Notes: generated by a model from the letters alone, not told the origin. A stretch of DNA of 64,000 bases from Bacteroidota bacterium (GCA_023423715.1 JAFAFC010000007.1:186001-250000); one strand, 5' to 3'; positions 34,901 through 44,310 are shown, counted from the first letter of the stretch. Made by a program: numbers and translations.

Positions 34901-35851
34901 TTATTTTTTAATCAAACCTAATTCAATTAATCGTTCGGTAAGAAACTCCCCTGCTGTTGTATCAGGATACAATTTTGGGTTGTTCTCATCAACCGTTCCT
35001 TCCAATGCATTTAGTGGCATTTCGCTCACCGGGTGCATAAAAAACGGAATCGAATATCGAGAAGATCCCCACATTTCTCTAGGTGGGTTCACCACTCTAT
35101 GAATCGTTGATTTCAATTTGTTGTTGGTATGTCTAGAAAGCATATCGCCAACGTTAATCATCAATTCATCAGGTTCTGCTATCGCATCAATCCACTCTCC
35201 ATTATGGTTTTGAACTTGCAATCCTTTTCCTTGAGCGCCCATTAAAAGAGTAATTAAATTAATATCACCATGAGCTGCTGCACGAACCGCATCATCTGGT
35301 TCTTCTGTGATTGGCGGATAGTGAATCGGTCTCAAAATTGAGTTTCCTTCTTGAACATATTTGTCAAAATAAAACTCATCCAAACCTAAATGCAAAGCCA
35401 ATGCTCTAAGAACGTAAACGCCTGTTTTTTCAAGCATTTGATAGGTTTTCTTACCAACTGCATTAAAGTTTTCAACTTCAGCGACATCCACATTGTCTGG
35501 ATAAACGGAAGCGTATTTTGAACCTTCATTCAAATACTGTCCGAAATGCCAAAACTCCTTCAAATCGCCTCTTTTGAAGCCTTTTGCTGTTTCTTTTCCG
35601 AAGCCAACATAACCACGTTGCCCTCCAATTCCTTCAATCTCGTACTGCTTTTTTGTTTCTACAGGGAGATCAAAAAACGTTTTTACTTCACCATACAATT
35701 GTTCTACCAATTGATCGTCCAAAAAATGGCCTTTAAGGGCTACAAAACCAATTTCTTCGTATGCTTTTCCGATTTCATTTACAAATTTCTGTTTGCGTTC
35801 CGGGTTGTCCGAAAGGAAATCACGCAGGTCTACACTAGGGATTTTATCCAT
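34901..35851 (-). CDS. Isopenicillin N synthase-like 2OG/Fe(II) dioxygenase
   Basis: 316-aa non-haem iron oxygenase. N-terminal DIOX_N (IPSVDLRDFL), iron ligands in AAHGDINLIT and the distal His in LKSTIHRV, and the RYSIPFFMHP motif for the 2-oxoglutarate or substrate carboxylate. The name describes the fold; beta-lactam synthesis is not implied. I use the ATG at 35849-35851 because the longer frame starts inside a -7 box at 35876-35883. Confidence 0.88.
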   Translation of the reverse strand: MDKIPSVDLRDFLSDNPERKQKFVNEIGKAYEEIGFVALKGHFLDDQLVEQLYGEVKTFFDLPVETKKQYEIEGIGGQRGYVGFGKETAKGFKRGDLKEFWHFGQYLNEGSKYASVYPDNVDVAEVENFNAVGKKTYQMLEKTGVYVLRALALHLGLDEFYFDKYVQEGNSILRPIHYPPITEEPDDAVRAAAHGDINLITLLMGAQGKGLQVQNHNGEWIDAIAEPDELMINVGDMLSRHTNNKLKSTIHRVVNPPREMWGSSRYSIPFFMHPVSEMPLNALEGTVDENNPKLYPDTTAGEFLTERLIELGLIKK

Positions 35852-35875
35852 TGTTTCGTGAAATTTTGATTCGTA

Positions 35876-35883
35876 CAAAAATA
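35876..35883 (-). promoter_or_regulatory. Bacteroidota -7 box for the dioxygenase gene
   Basis: TATTTTTG on the minus strand, 24 bases before the chosen ATG. It decides the start codon of this gene. Confidence 0.5.
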
Positions 35884-35985
35884 CATAATTTTCGAATGGA
35901 AGTTTGAGAAATTCTTTCGTTGAAAAATCACCTCAATTACGAGTTTTTACATGCAATATAAATTCACGGATTGAGACAATTACAC

Positions 35986-35993
35986 TAAATTTG
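35986..35993 (+). promoter_or_regulatory. -7 box four bases before the menD ATG
   Basis: TAAATTTG, then CGAT, then ATG. Transcript start is predicted at or within a base or two of the ATG, so the mRNA may be leaderless. Confidence 0.55.
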
Positions 35994-35997
35994 CGAT

Positions 35998-37668
35998 ATG
36001 AAAAAATACTCTTCGAAAAGGAGCATCCAACTTTTGGCTCACGTGCTTACCGAATACGGAATTCAGGATATGATTATCTCTCCGGGATCACGAAACGCAC
36101 CGATTGCCATTCATTTTTCAGAATTAGATCAATTCAACGCCTATAGTATTGTTGATGAACGAAGTGCTGGTTTTGTCGCATTGGGAATGGCGAAAGCCAC
36201 TAAAAAACCCGTTGCAGTAACGTGTACAAGCGGTTCAGCGGCAGCAAATTACTATCCATCAGTGACTGAAGCGTTTTACCAAAATGTTCCAGTTTTATAC
36301 ATCACGGCAGATCGCCCGGTAGATTTTGTTGATTTATTTGATGGCCAAACGATTCGTCAAAAAAACTTGTTTCAACAACACTCATATGGTGATTTTGAAT
36401 TGGTGGAAGATGGCGAAGAAAATGCGGATGATTTGAATTTGGAAACCATAAAAAAAGCGGTGGAACTTTGTATTGAAAAACAAGGCCCCGTTCATATTAA
36501 TGTTCCTCTTTCAGAGCCGTTATATAACTTGGTTGGTGAAATTCCTTTGTTTCCTTCGATTGAGAAAACCATTCAAAAAAAGAGCTTCGAACTGACTCCA
36601 AACTTAATTGCAGAGTGGAATACCTCAAAACGTATTTTAATTTTGCTTGGAACGAAAGACTACAGCCCAGAACTTGAAAGTCAACTTTCGCAATTGGTGA
36701 AAAACCATTCTGTAGTCGTATTGACGGAAGTCACTTCCAATGTAAATCACGAAAAATTCTTTGCTCATATTGACCGGTATATTTTCACATTTGCAGAAGA
36801 AGATTACAAAACCTACGCACCCGATTTGTTGATTACCGTTGGTCAAAATGTGGTTTCCAAAAAAGTAAAACAATTTTTACGCAAAGCACAACCAGCCCAA
36901 CATTGGCATGTCGATCCTTATTGGCAACCTGATACGTATCATAGTTTAACTCAAAAAATACAAACAACGCCAGAGGTTTTCTTTGGAAAATTGTTACAAA
37001 GTATTGCTTTGGAACCGCGACCGTATTTTAATCTTTGGGATAGTTTGAGAACAAAGCGAGATGAAAAACACGAAAGTTTCTTACAACAAGCTAGCTTTTC
37101 GGATTTTAACTTGTTCTATTTATTAAGTTTGAAAATACCTGAAAATTTCAATATTCATTTTTCAAATTCGTCTTCAATTAGATATGGACAACTGTTTGAC
37201 TTTCATAAACATCAAGTATTTTGCAATCGTGGAACAAGTGGTATTGATGGTTCAACCTCAACAGCGATGGGTTATGCAATTAAAAGTCCAACTCCAACAG
37301 TTTTAGTAACCGGAGACTTAAGCTTCTTTTATGATATTAATGGACTTTGGAATCAGTATATTCCTCCATTTACCCGAATTGTTGTGGTAAATAATATGGA
37401 AGGAAATATCTTTAAAATTATTCCTGGGCCAACAAAAGCGGATGAAAATACCGTGAATGAGTTTATCGCAACGAAACATCATATGACGTGTGAAAACCTA
37501 GCAAAGCATTTTGGCTTTGGCTACGTCAAAGTGGAAGATGATCTCACATTAGAACGTGTTTTGGATAATTTCTTCAAACCAGATGATAAACCAAAAATAC
37601 TGGAAGTAATTACGAGTGAAATTCCCAACGCGGAAATCTTAAACTCTTACTTTGAGTATTTGAAATAA
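35998..37668 (+). CDS. menD: 2-succinyl-5-enolpyruvyl-6-hydroxy-3-cyclohexene-1-carboxylate synthase
   Basis: Thiamine-diphosphate enzyme of menaquinone synthesis, joining 2-oxoglutarate to isochorismate. 556 aa. N-terminal PYR domain (IISPGSRNAPIAIHFSE; VDERSAGFVALGMAKAT), central domain, and C-terminal PP domain with NRGTSGIDGSTSTAMGYA and the Mg-binding GDLSFFYDINGL. All features of MenD are present. No other men gene is next to it. Confidence 0.95.
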   Translation: MKKYSSKRSIQLLAHVLTEYGIQDMIISPGSRNAPIAIHFSELDQFNAYSIVDERSAGFVALGMAKATKKPVAVTCTSGSAAANYYPSVTEAFYQNVPVLYITADRPVDFVDLFDGQTIRQKNLFQQHSYGDFELVEDGEENADDLNLETIKKAVELCIEKQGPVHINVPLSEPLYNLVGEIPLFPSIEKTIQKKSFELTPNLIAEWNTSKRILILLGTKDYSPELESQLSQLVKNHSVVVLTEVTSNVNHEKFFAHIDRYIFTFAEEDYKTYAPDLLITVGQNVVSKKVKQFLRKAQPAQHWHVDPYWQPDTYHSLTQKIQTTPEVFFGKLLQSIALEPRPYFNLWDSLRTKRDEKHESFLQQASFSDFNLFYLLSLKIPENFNIHFSNSSSIRYGQLFDFHKHQVFCNRGTSGIDGSTSTAMGYAIKSPTPTVLVTGDLSFFYDINGLWNQYIPPFTRIVVVNNMEGNIFKIIPGPTKADENTVNEFIATKHHMTCENLAKHFGFGYVKVEDDLTLERVLDNFFKPDDKPKILEVITSEIPNAEILNSYFEYLK

Positions 37669-37670
37669 CA

Positions 37671-37699
37671 AAAAAGCGGAATTGAATTCCGCTTTTTTT
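37671..37699 (+). terminator. Intrinsic terminator between menD and pabC
   Basis: AAAAAGCGGAATT / AATTCCGCTTTTT, 13 bases per arm; overlaps the pabC stop codon, so it can end both convergent transcripts. Confidence 0.88.
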
Positions 37700-38327
37700 A
37701 TAGATAGTCCTCGTTTGGGTCTTTGGGTAAATTGATGATTTTTGAAATGGGATAGATAAACATATCGTCAAAATCATTCATTGCGTTAATTAATTGAAAA
37801 TGTGAACATTCTTTAAGTGTATCTAAAGTAATTTCTGCTTCTTTAATTTTCTTTTTTCGCAGTAAATCCTGTCGCATAACTCCATTAAGCAAATATGTTT
37901 TTGGAGTATACCACTCTTTATTTTTCAAAAACAAAATATTGGAAAACGTGGTATCTGTAATGTTTCCATTTTGAACAATAATTACTTCTTCTGCTGAAGA
38001 CTTTTCTTTTAGAATTTGAAAGCGTTTCCGATCTTCACTTTTAAAGCGATACTCTAAATTGTTGTCAATGACTAATTGAAAATCATCTGTTTCAGGAATT
38101 GCATACGGAATTAATTGCGTTTTAAAATTCCGCTGAATATCGTAGGAAATTCGGAGTTTGTATAATCCGTCTTCATCAATTTCCATTGCTTTAATAATCT
38201 CAGAAAGGTTGAGACTCGGCACATCTTCTACGAAAGACGCAAACGTTTCGTCTACTCGTTTTTGATGAAGGTCGAGCAGAAAAACCCGCTGATCTTCAAC
38301 TTTGATACTTTCAAAAAATTGGTACAT
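37698..38327 (-). CDS. pabC: Aminodeoxychorismate lyase-like aminotransferase class IV protein
   Basis: 209-aa PLP enzyme. Releases pyruvate from aminodeoxychorismate to give 4-aminobenzoate for folate. NGNITDTTFSNILFL and YLLNGVMRQDLL are class IV motifs; the protein is shorter than E. coli PabC (269 aa), as usual in Bacteroidota. It overlaps pabB by 17 bases, which strongly supports the assignment. Confidence 0.85.
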   Translation of the reverse strand: MYQFFESIKVEDQRVFLLDLHQKRVDETFASFVEDVPSLNLSEIIKAMEIDEDGLYKLRISYDIQRNFKTQLIPYAIPETDDFQLVIDNNLEYRFKSEDRKRFQILKEKSSAEEVIIVQNGNITDTTFSNILFLKNKEWYTPKTYLLNGVMRQDLLRKKKIKEAEITLDTLKECSHFQLINAMNDFDDMFIYPISKIINLPKDPNEDYL

Positions 38328-39285
38328 AAATTTTATTTTTCATCTCTTTGTATTCACTTTCTAGCTGGCTTTGATGGGTAATTCCTCCTCCACTTCGAAA
38401 ATAAAGCCGATTTCCTTCTTTCTCAATAAACCGAATCATCACGCAAGAATCAAGATTTTCGCCATCAAAATAACCACAAATTCCGGTATACCAACCTCTT
38501 TTTTCAGTTTCAGCTTGCTCAATAATCTGTTTGGTTTTAGGTTTTGGTGCGCCTAAAATTGAACCTGCAGGAAGTAGTTTTTCCAAAATACTTCCAATCT
38601 TTCCTTGAAAACTTGGCTTTATATCCCCAGAAATTTCAGAACTCATTGCAAGCAATGTTTTGTCATGCGTTTTAAGAACGTCGATTCGCTGGAAATAATC
38701 AACTTGAACTTTATTAGCAACCATACTCAAATCATTTCGCAACAAATCCACAACTGTATAATGTTCAGCTTTTTCTTTCGCATCATTTTTCAATAACTCT
38801 TCAGCATCTGCAATAGAAGCATCAATCGTTCCTTTCATTGGATGCGTGTAAATTTGCTCATCTTTAATCTCAACAAAAGTCTCAGGCGAGAAAAAAACAA
38901 AACGATCGGGATAACAAACTTTATATTTTGCTTTAGAAACCACAAAAATTTCTTCCAAACCAAGGTTCGTTTCAATAGGGGTTTTTCTAGTGTAGTTCGC
39001 TAAATACGAATTTCCCAATCTCAAATTTTCTTGAACAGTCTCAAAACCTTTTTGATACGACTCTAAACTTTCAAACGAGGCTTTTAACTTGAATTTCTTT
39101 TTTTCATGTTTGAAATCGCCAAGTTTAATGTTTTGAAAATCAATCAACAAGCCTGAAACCAACAACTCATTTTTATCAAATAATTCGATCGTTTCAACAT
39201 CAAAATCAACCATAAAGAAAAACGGTTTTTTTTGCGAAGAAAGCAAATCCATTTGTTGAAATCCGAGTTTTGAGTCCCACTTCAT
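38311..39285 (-). CDS. pabB: Aminodeoxychorismate synthase component I
   Basis: 324-aa chorismate-binding enzyme that aminates chorismate. The conserved core is present: HPMKGTIDAS, HYTVVDLLRNDLS, LLPAGSILGAPKPKT, RGWYTGICGYF and FRSGGGITHQS. The N-terminal domain is shorter than in E. coli PabB. PIAGT-type Lys motif appears as HPMKGT, consistent with PabB rather than anthranilate synthase. The -7 box lies four bases before ATG. Confidence 0.92.
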   Translation of the reverse strand: MKWDSKLGFQQMDLLSSQKKPFFFMVDFDVETIELFDKNELLVSGLLIDFQNIKLGDFKHEKKKFKLKASFESLESYQKGFETVQENLRLGNSYLANYTRKTPIETNLGLEEIFVVSKAKYKVCYPDRFVFFSPETFVEIKDEQIYTHPMKGTIDASIADAEELLKNDAKEKAEHYTVVDLLRNDLSMVANKVQVDYFQRIDVLKTHDKTLLAMSSEISGDIKPSFQGKIGSILEKLLPAGSILGAPKPKTKQIIEQAETEKRGWYTGICGYFDGENLDSCVMIRFIEKEGNRLYFRSGGGITHQSQLESEYKEMKNKIYVPIF

Positions 39286-39289
39286 GGAG

Positions 39290-39319
39290 CAAAAATAATT
39301 TATTTCCTGAGAACTTCAA
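39290..39319 (-). promoter_or_regulatory. Promoter of pabB-pabC with -7 box four bases before ATG
   Basis: TATTTTTG at 39290-39297 on the minus strand, TTG of the -33 element at 39317-39319 with a 19-base spacer. Only CTCC separates the -7 box from the start codon, so the mRNA is predicted to be leaderless. Confidence 0.6.
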
Positions 39320-39348
39320 CTTTAGGGTTCGTTCCGATTTTAAATTTC

Positions 39349-39356
39349 TATTTTTG
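39349..39356 (+). promoter_or_regulatory. Bacteroidota -7 box for the membrane-protein cluster
   Basis: TATTTTTG, 19 bases before the ATG at 39376. Confidence 0.5.
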
Positions 39357-39375
39357 CCTAAATTTTTTTAGCATT

Positions 39376-40101
39376 ATGCAAGATTATCCGCAACAGCAAG
39401 GAATAGATCAGATTTTACGAAACGCTTTTTTCTATTGGAAAAAAACATGGATGTACCAATTCATGGTTGGCGCTCTGTATTTTTCTGTTTTGATGCTGGT
39501 TTATATTTATTTTGCATCAAAATTTGGAATTTTAGACCAATTTATTAGCATTTCTCAGCAGAATGGAAACGACTTTAAGAAAATGCAAACAGCTTTAATC
39601 GAGCTAACTAAAAATCCCAATTATGCCACTTTATCATTAATTATTATTGGAACAAAAGTCTTTCTATATCCTTTGGAAGTTGGATTACTAAAAATATATC
39701 GAAAGATTGATCTAAAAGAAGAATACAGTGTTCCCGATTTATTATCAGGATATTCTGGAGCTAATTTCTTTATCTATGCGGGTTATTATATGTTTTGGTA
39801 TACGATATTTACCTATTCTATTCCAACACTCATTTTACCATTGGTTTGGATCTTAATTACGCTTTTTGTAACTCCCCTAATGTTCTTTAAAAACATCCGC
39901 GTTTTTGAAGGAATATCATTAAGTATCAAAGCATTAAAATCTAATTTCATTCTGATTTTAGTTGGCTTTCTTGTTGCTTTAATTTTCAAAACGGCTGGAT
40001 TTCTATTTTTCTTTTTTGGATACTTAGTAACCTACCCATTTATGACCGCCATGGTTTATTCAATGTATCAAGCATTATTTAAAGAAGAAGAATTAGGATA
40101 A
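39376..40101 (+). CDS. Polytopic membrane protein, function unknown
   Basis: 241 aa with about five or six membrane helices and no recognised catalytic motif. The pattern of a long central amphipathic region followed by SLSIKALKSNFILILVG and a final hydrophobic pair resembles the next protein, so the two look like divergent tandem copies. Similar Bacteroidota proteins often carry arbitrary names. Function is not assigned. Confidence 0.75.
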   Translation: MQDYPQQQGIDQILRNAFFYWKKTWMYQFMVGALYFSVLMLVYIYFASKFGILDQFISISQQNGNDFKKMQTALIELTKNPNYATLSLIIIGTKVFLYPLEVGLLKIYRKIDLKEEYSVPDLLSGYSGANFFIYAGYYMFWYTIFTYSIPTLILPLVWILITLFVTPLMFFKNIRVFEGISLSIKALKSNFILILVGFLVALIFKTAGFLFFFFGYLVTYPFMTAMVYSMYQALFKEEELG

Positions 40102-40143
40102 ATTACTATATTTGATATCGTATTGATATTCAAACACAAAACA

Positions 40144-40881
40144 ATGTCCGACTCTCATTTTCCTGGAAACCATCAAAATTCGGTTCCTGAACCGAGCGCT
40201 TCGAGTATAATTTCACATGCTATAGAAATGTATAAAGGCGTTTTGGTGTATGCGGTGGTAGGCTTCTTAATTTATTGTGCGCTGAATCTTACCGCAGATG
40301 CAATACTGAATTTTGACTTGTTTTTTACGCTTTCCAATTTAGAAGAGAGTAACGGAAATTGGGCCGTAAACATTATTAATGCTCCCGGATTTTTTGGATA
40401 TGCGTTGGTTTCCAATCTTATTTCCGTACTAATTTCACCGATTTACATTGGTCTTCTTTTTATCATCAGCAAACACAATTCAAATCAAAATGCCGAGGTT
40501 AGTGACTTATTTATTGGTTATAAACAAAATTTAGTTAATATTTTAATTTACAGCTTAATTGCTCATGTTTTATTAAGCATTGCTTCTAGCTTTTGTGTTA
40601 TCCCAATGTTTTTTGTTGCACCATTTTTGTTGTTAGGATTTCCAATTTTACTATTTGAAAATGCTACCGCAACAGATGCATTAAGAAAATCTTTTGATGT
40701 CGCTAAAGAGAATTACGGCGTCTTTTTGGGCGTTTCCATCGTTGGATTTTTTCTTTCAATACTTGGCGTTTTTGTCTGCTTTATTGGCATTATAATTACG
40801 GCATTTTTCTTTGTGGCAATTATGTATTCTACATACGTAGCTTACCTCGGAAAACCCAAACCGCTTCTTGATAAGGTTTAA
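40144..40881 (+). CDS. Polytopic membrane protein, tandem relative of the preceding one
   Basis: 245 aa from the ATG at 40144 (MSDSHFPGNHQNS); the longer frame would use an upstream TTG. Six predicted helices, ending in RKSFDVAKENYGVFLG and a hydrophobic pair as in its neighbour. Family members are sometimes annotated beta-carotene 15,15'-monooxygenase in Bacteroidota, which the sequence does not support. Function unknown. Confidence 0.75.
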   Translation: MSDSHFPGNHQNSVPEPSASSIISHAIEMYKGVLVYAVVGFLIYCALNLTADAILNFDLFFTLSNLEESNGNWAVNIINAPGFFGYALVSNLISVLISPIYIGLLFIISKHNSNQNAEVSDLFIGYKQNLVNILIYSLIAHVLLSIASSFCVIPMFFVAPFLLLGFPILLFENATATDALRKSFDVAKENYGVFLGVSIVGFFLSILGVFVCFIGIIITAFFFVAIMYSTYVAYLGKPKPLLDKV

Positions 40882-40963
40882 TTTTACAAGTTCTTTCATT
40901 TAAAATATAAAGGAAAGTCTTTTGCAGTAGCCTATTTTACTTATTTTTACAAAAAAATTAAGG

Positions 40964-42040
40964 ATGGAAAAACAAATAAGCAGTACAGTAATCAAGCAGA
41001 TCTTTCTCATCTTGCTGATTTTGGTTTTGGCTTTTCTCATTTGCTCCAATTTATCCATGTTTATCCCATCTTTATTGGGTGCGGTAACCTTGTATATTGT
41101 TTGTCGAAATCTAAATTTCTACCTGCAAGAAGATAAAAAATGGAAACCTGCTTTGGCTTCCTTTTTCCTCTTATTTATTTGTTTAATTGTCCTCATCTTG
41201 CCTATTTATTTCCTGGTTGACTTATTGGTTGCTAAGTTGGGAGATTCACAACAATATCTGGCAAAATTCAATGTTTTTCTAAACAAAATTCAAGAGTTTA
41301 TCATTTCTAAAACGAATATTGATGTATTGAGTAAACAGAATATCACGAAAATTCAAGATTTTGCTGCAAAATTTTCAACTACGGCTTTGAGCGGAACATT
41401 TAATACACTTTCGGTTGTTGCATCTATGTTTTTCATTTTGTATTTCATGTTTGAACGAGGTCGCGCTTTCGAGCGTATGGTCAAAAACGCGATTCCTCTG
41501 AAGAAAGCAAACATCAATATGATTGGTGAAAAATTCAGAAAATTAGTGATCGCCAACGCTGTTGGATTGCCCGTGGTTGCCTTTGGGCAGGGATTAGTTG
41601 CCTTGGTTGGTTATTTAATTTTTGACGCGCCGAGTCCGGCTTTGCTTTTTGCACTTACCGCGGTTGCATCCATGATCCCAATCGTTGGAGCCGCTATTAT
41701 TTATGTTCCGGTCGCTATTTTCATGATTGCGGAAGGAAATACAACCAATGGAGTTATCCTAGCGATTTACTGTTTGGTCGTTGTTGGTTTAACAGACAAT
41801 GTTTTACGATTTACGTTGCTTAAAAAGTTAGAAGACATTCACCCTTTGAATACCGTTTTTGGAATTATCATGGGTATGAATTTATTTGGATTTATGGGTT
41901 TAATATTTGGTCCTATCATGGTTTCCATCACAATTTTGTTGATTCAGGTGTATAAAAGTGAATTCGCGAATGACGATAATGAACTAATCTTACCCGATAA
42001 CGATCAAGAACTTGAAAAGAAAATTGATTTAACAATCTAA
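40964..42040 (+). CDS. AI-2E family transporter
   Basis: 358-aa membrane protein with about eight helices and the PerM/TqsA-like pattern (NAVGLPVVAFGQGLVALVGYLIF; TAVASMIPIVGAAIIYVP; GIIMGMNLFGFMGLIFGPI). The family contains autoinducer-2 exporters and Na+/H+ antiporters; here the substrate is unknown. Three bases before the DUF3820 gene. Confidence 0.88.
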   Translation: MEKQISSTVIKQIFLILLILVLAFLICSNLSMFIPSLLGAVTLYIVCRNLNFYLQEDKKWKPALASFFLLFICLIVLILPIYFLVDLLVAKLGDSQQYLAKFNVFLNKIQEFIISKTNIDVLSKQNITKIQDFAAKFSTTALSGTFNTLSVVASMFFILYFMFERGRAFERMVKNAIPLKKANINMIGEKFRKLVIANAVGLPVVAFGQGLVALVGYLIFDAPSPALLFALTAVASMIPIVGAAIIYVPVAIFMIAEGNTTNGVILAIYCLVVVGLTDNVLRFTLLKKLEDIHPLNTVFGIIMGMNLFGFMGLIFGPIMVSITILLIQVYKSEFANDDNELILPDNDQELEKKIDLTI

Positions 42041-42043
42041 ACA

Positions 42044-42277
42044 ATGGCAGAAATTAACGGACCTGATGTTGAAATTTTAAAAGAAATTGTCACCGTAAAA
42101 ATGCCTTTTGGACGTTTTCAAGGTCGAATATTAGCAGATTTGCCGGTTTCGTATTTAGAATGGTTTTTACGAAACGGAGGTTTTCCACCTGGAAAATTAG
42201 GAATGCAACTTTCCACTGTTTATGAAATAAAATTAAATGGACTCGAGCAGCTTCTCGCTCCATTACGAAAAAAATAA
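42044..42277 (+). CDS. DUF3820 protein
   Basis: 77-aa small cytoplasmic protein: VKMPFGRFQGRILADLPVSYLEWF and FPPGKLGMQL are the DUF3820 pattern (putative quorum-sensing-regulated factor family in some annotations). Function unknown. Follows the AI-2E gene by three bases. Confidence 0.85.
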   Translation: MAEINGPDVEILKEIVTVKMPFGRFQGRILADLPVSYLEWFLRNGGFPPGKLGMQLSTVYEIKLNGLEQLLAPLRKK

Positions 42278-42302
42278 AAGCCGCATTTCTGCGGCTTTCT
42301 TT
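42276..42302 (+). terminator. Intrinsic terminator between DUF3820 and uvrB
   Basis: AAAGCCGCA / TGCGGCTTT with a TTTC loop; overlaps both stop codons of the convergent genes. Confidence 0.85.
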
Positions 42303-44292
42303 ATCCTTTTAACGCCATAATCTCATCTCGAATTTTGGCAGCTTTAATAAAATCTAGGTTTTTTGCGGCCGCTTCCATTTCCGATTGTTTCTCTTCAATC
42401 AATTTCTCGATTTCATCCGAAGAATACGTACTTTTTGTTTCAGCAACTTTCTGCATAATTTCCTTTTGTGTGTACTTTTCATCTGGAAAATCTTTAGTAC
42501 GACCAATCAAAGATTCGGAAATTTTCTTATTTAATTGCGTAGGAACCATATTGTGTTCCTCGTTGTATTTCTCTTGTTTTGCTCTTCTGTAATTGGTTTC
42601 GTCAATGGTTGCTTGCATCGATTTTGTCATTTTATCCGCATACATAATCGCTTTTCCATTGATGTTACGAGCAGCACGACCGACGGTTTGTATCATCGAA
42701 CGTCTCGACCTCAACATACCTTCTTTATCGGCATCGAGAATTGCCACTAGCGAAACTTCAGGTAAATCTAAACCTTCTCTCAATAAATTCACACCAACCA
42801 ATACATCAAACAAGCCTGCTCGTAAATCGGTCATAATCTGAATACGCTCCAATGTTTCTACATCCGAGTGAATGTATCGAGTTCGAATTCCGAATTTGGT
42901 GAAGTATTTCGTTAATTCTTCCGCCATTTTCTTAGTTAAGGTCGTTACCAGAACACGTTCGTCTTCCTCAACACGTTTATGAATTTCTTCAATTAAATCA
43001 TCAATTTGATTCATCGTTGGGCGAACTTCAATAATCGGATCTAAAAGTCCCGTCGGACGAATAATTTGTTCCACATATTCCCCTTCCGTTTGTGTTAATT
43101 CATAATCTGCAGGCGTTGCAGAAACATAAATAACTTGATTTTGCATTCCAACAAACTCCTCAAATTTCAGAGGACGGTTGTCCATCGCCGCGGGAAGTCG
43201 GAAACCGTATTCTACCAAAGCTTCTTTACGACTTCTATCGCCACCATACATGGCATGAACTTGCGGGATCGTCACGTGACTTTCGTCGATGACCATTAAA
43301 TAATCCTTAGGAAAGTAATCAAGCAAGCAGAACGGCCGCGAACCCGGTTCACGTCCATCTAAATAGCGCGAATAGTTCTCAATACCAGAACAATAACCCA
43401 ATTCTTTAATCATTTCCAAATCCAATTCCGTGCGCTCTTCGAGTCGTTTTGCTTCCAAAGGTTTTTCGATACTTCGGAAAAAGTCAACTTGCTTTACTAA
43501 ATCATCTTGGATACTTCTAATTGCACCATTTAAGGTTTCTTTAGAAGTAACAAATAAATTGGCAGGATAAATTTGAATTTGATCAAAATTAGCCGTGACA
43601 TTGCCCGAAATTGGATCAAAAGTTTGAATTTTTTCAATTTCATCTCCAAAAAACTGAATTCGAACTGCATTATCTGCATACGCTGGATACACATCGATCA
43701 CATCGCCTTTCACACGGAACGTTCCTCGAGTAAACTCATTTAAAGACCTTGCATACAACGCATTCACCAATTGATGAAGCAAGGTTGTTCGCGTTAATTT
43801 TTCACCGATACTTACCGAAATCAACGATTTATGAAATTCGGAAGGGTTTCCGATACCGTAAATACACGAAACCGAAGCGACAATTAAAACATCACGACGC
43901 CCTGAAAGTAAGCTCGCCGTCGCCGAAAGTCGAAGCTTTTCCACTTCCTCATTGATACTTAAATCCTTTTCAATATACGTTCCTGTCGAAGCAATATAAG
44001 CTTCAGGCTGGTAGTAATCGTAATACGATACAAAGTATTCCACCGCATTATCCGGAAAAAACTCTTTGAATTCCATAAACAACTGAGCTGCCAAGGTTTT
44101 GTTATGCGCCAAAACCAAAGTTGGCTTTTGCACATTATTCACCACGTTGGCAACCGTGAACGTTTTCCCAGAACCCGTAACCCCCAAAAGCGTCTGGTAT
44201 TTTTCACCGGACTCCAGACCATGAGTTAGAGACTGAATTGCTTTCGGCTGATCACCAGTAGGTTGATATTCGGATTGTAAGTTGAATTTCAT
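42301..44292 (-). CDS. uvrB: Excinuclease ABC subunit B
   Basis: DNA-damage recognition helicase of nucleotide excision repair; receives DNA from UvrA2 and recruits UvrC. 663 aa, full length. Walker A GVTGSGKTFT, the beta-hairpin region (YYQPEAYIA), DESHVTIPQ (Walker B), SATPADYE, helicase motifs GLDLPEVSLVAILDADKEG and QTVGRAARN, and a C-terminal UVR motif (LIEEKQSEMEAAAKNLDFIKAA). The promoter -7 box is four bases upstream of the ATG. Confidence 0.97.
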   Translation of the reverse strand: MKFNLQSEYQPTGDQPKAIQSLTHGLESGEKYQTLLGVTGSGKTFTVANVVNNVQKPTLVLAHNKTLAAQLFMEFKEFFPDNAVEYFVSYYDYYQPEAYIASTGTYIEKDLSINEEVEKLRLSATASLLSGRRDVLIVASVSCIYGIGNPSEFHKSLISVSIGEKLTRTTLLHQLVNALYARSLNEFTRGTFRVKGDVIDVYPAYADNAVRIQFFGDEIEKIQTFDPISGNVTANFDQIQIYPANLFVTSKETLNGAIRSIQDDLVKQVDFFRSIEKPLEAKRLEERTELDLEMIKELGYCSGIENYSRYLDGREPGSRPFCLLDYFPKDYLMVIDESHVTIPQVHAMYGGDRSRKEALVEYGFRLPAAMDNRPLKFEEFVGMQNQVIYVSATPADYELTQTEGEYVEQIIRPTGLLDPIIEVRPTMNQIDDLIEEIHKRVEEDERVLVTTLTKKMAEELTKYFTKFGIRTRYIHSDVETLERIQIMTDLRAGLFDVLVGVNLLREGLDLPEVSLVAILDADKEGMLRSRRSMIQTVGRAARNINGKAIMYADKMTKSMQATIDETNYRRAKQEKYNEEHNMVPTQLNKKISESLIGRTKDFPDEKYTQKEIMQKVAETKSTYSSDEIEKLIEEKQSEMEAAAKNLDFIKAAKIRDEIMALKG

Positions 44293-44296
44293 ACCA

Positions 44297-44304
44297 CAAA
44301 AATA
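44297..44304 (-). promoter_or_regulatory. -7 box four bases before the uvrB ATG
   Basis: TATTTTTG, then TGGT, then ATG on the minus strand; the transcript should start at the ATG itself. Confidence 0.55.
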
Positions 44305-44310
44305 CGAATT

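Noticed and set aside
34901..35851. Beta-lactam biosynthesis suggested by the isopenicillin N synthase-like name
   Set aside because: Only the general dioxygenase fold is shared; no NRPS or other antibiotic gene is nearby.
35852..35878. Upstream TTG start for the dioxygenase
   Set aside because: It overlaps the -7 box; the ATG at 35851 leads directly into the conserved IPSVDL segment.
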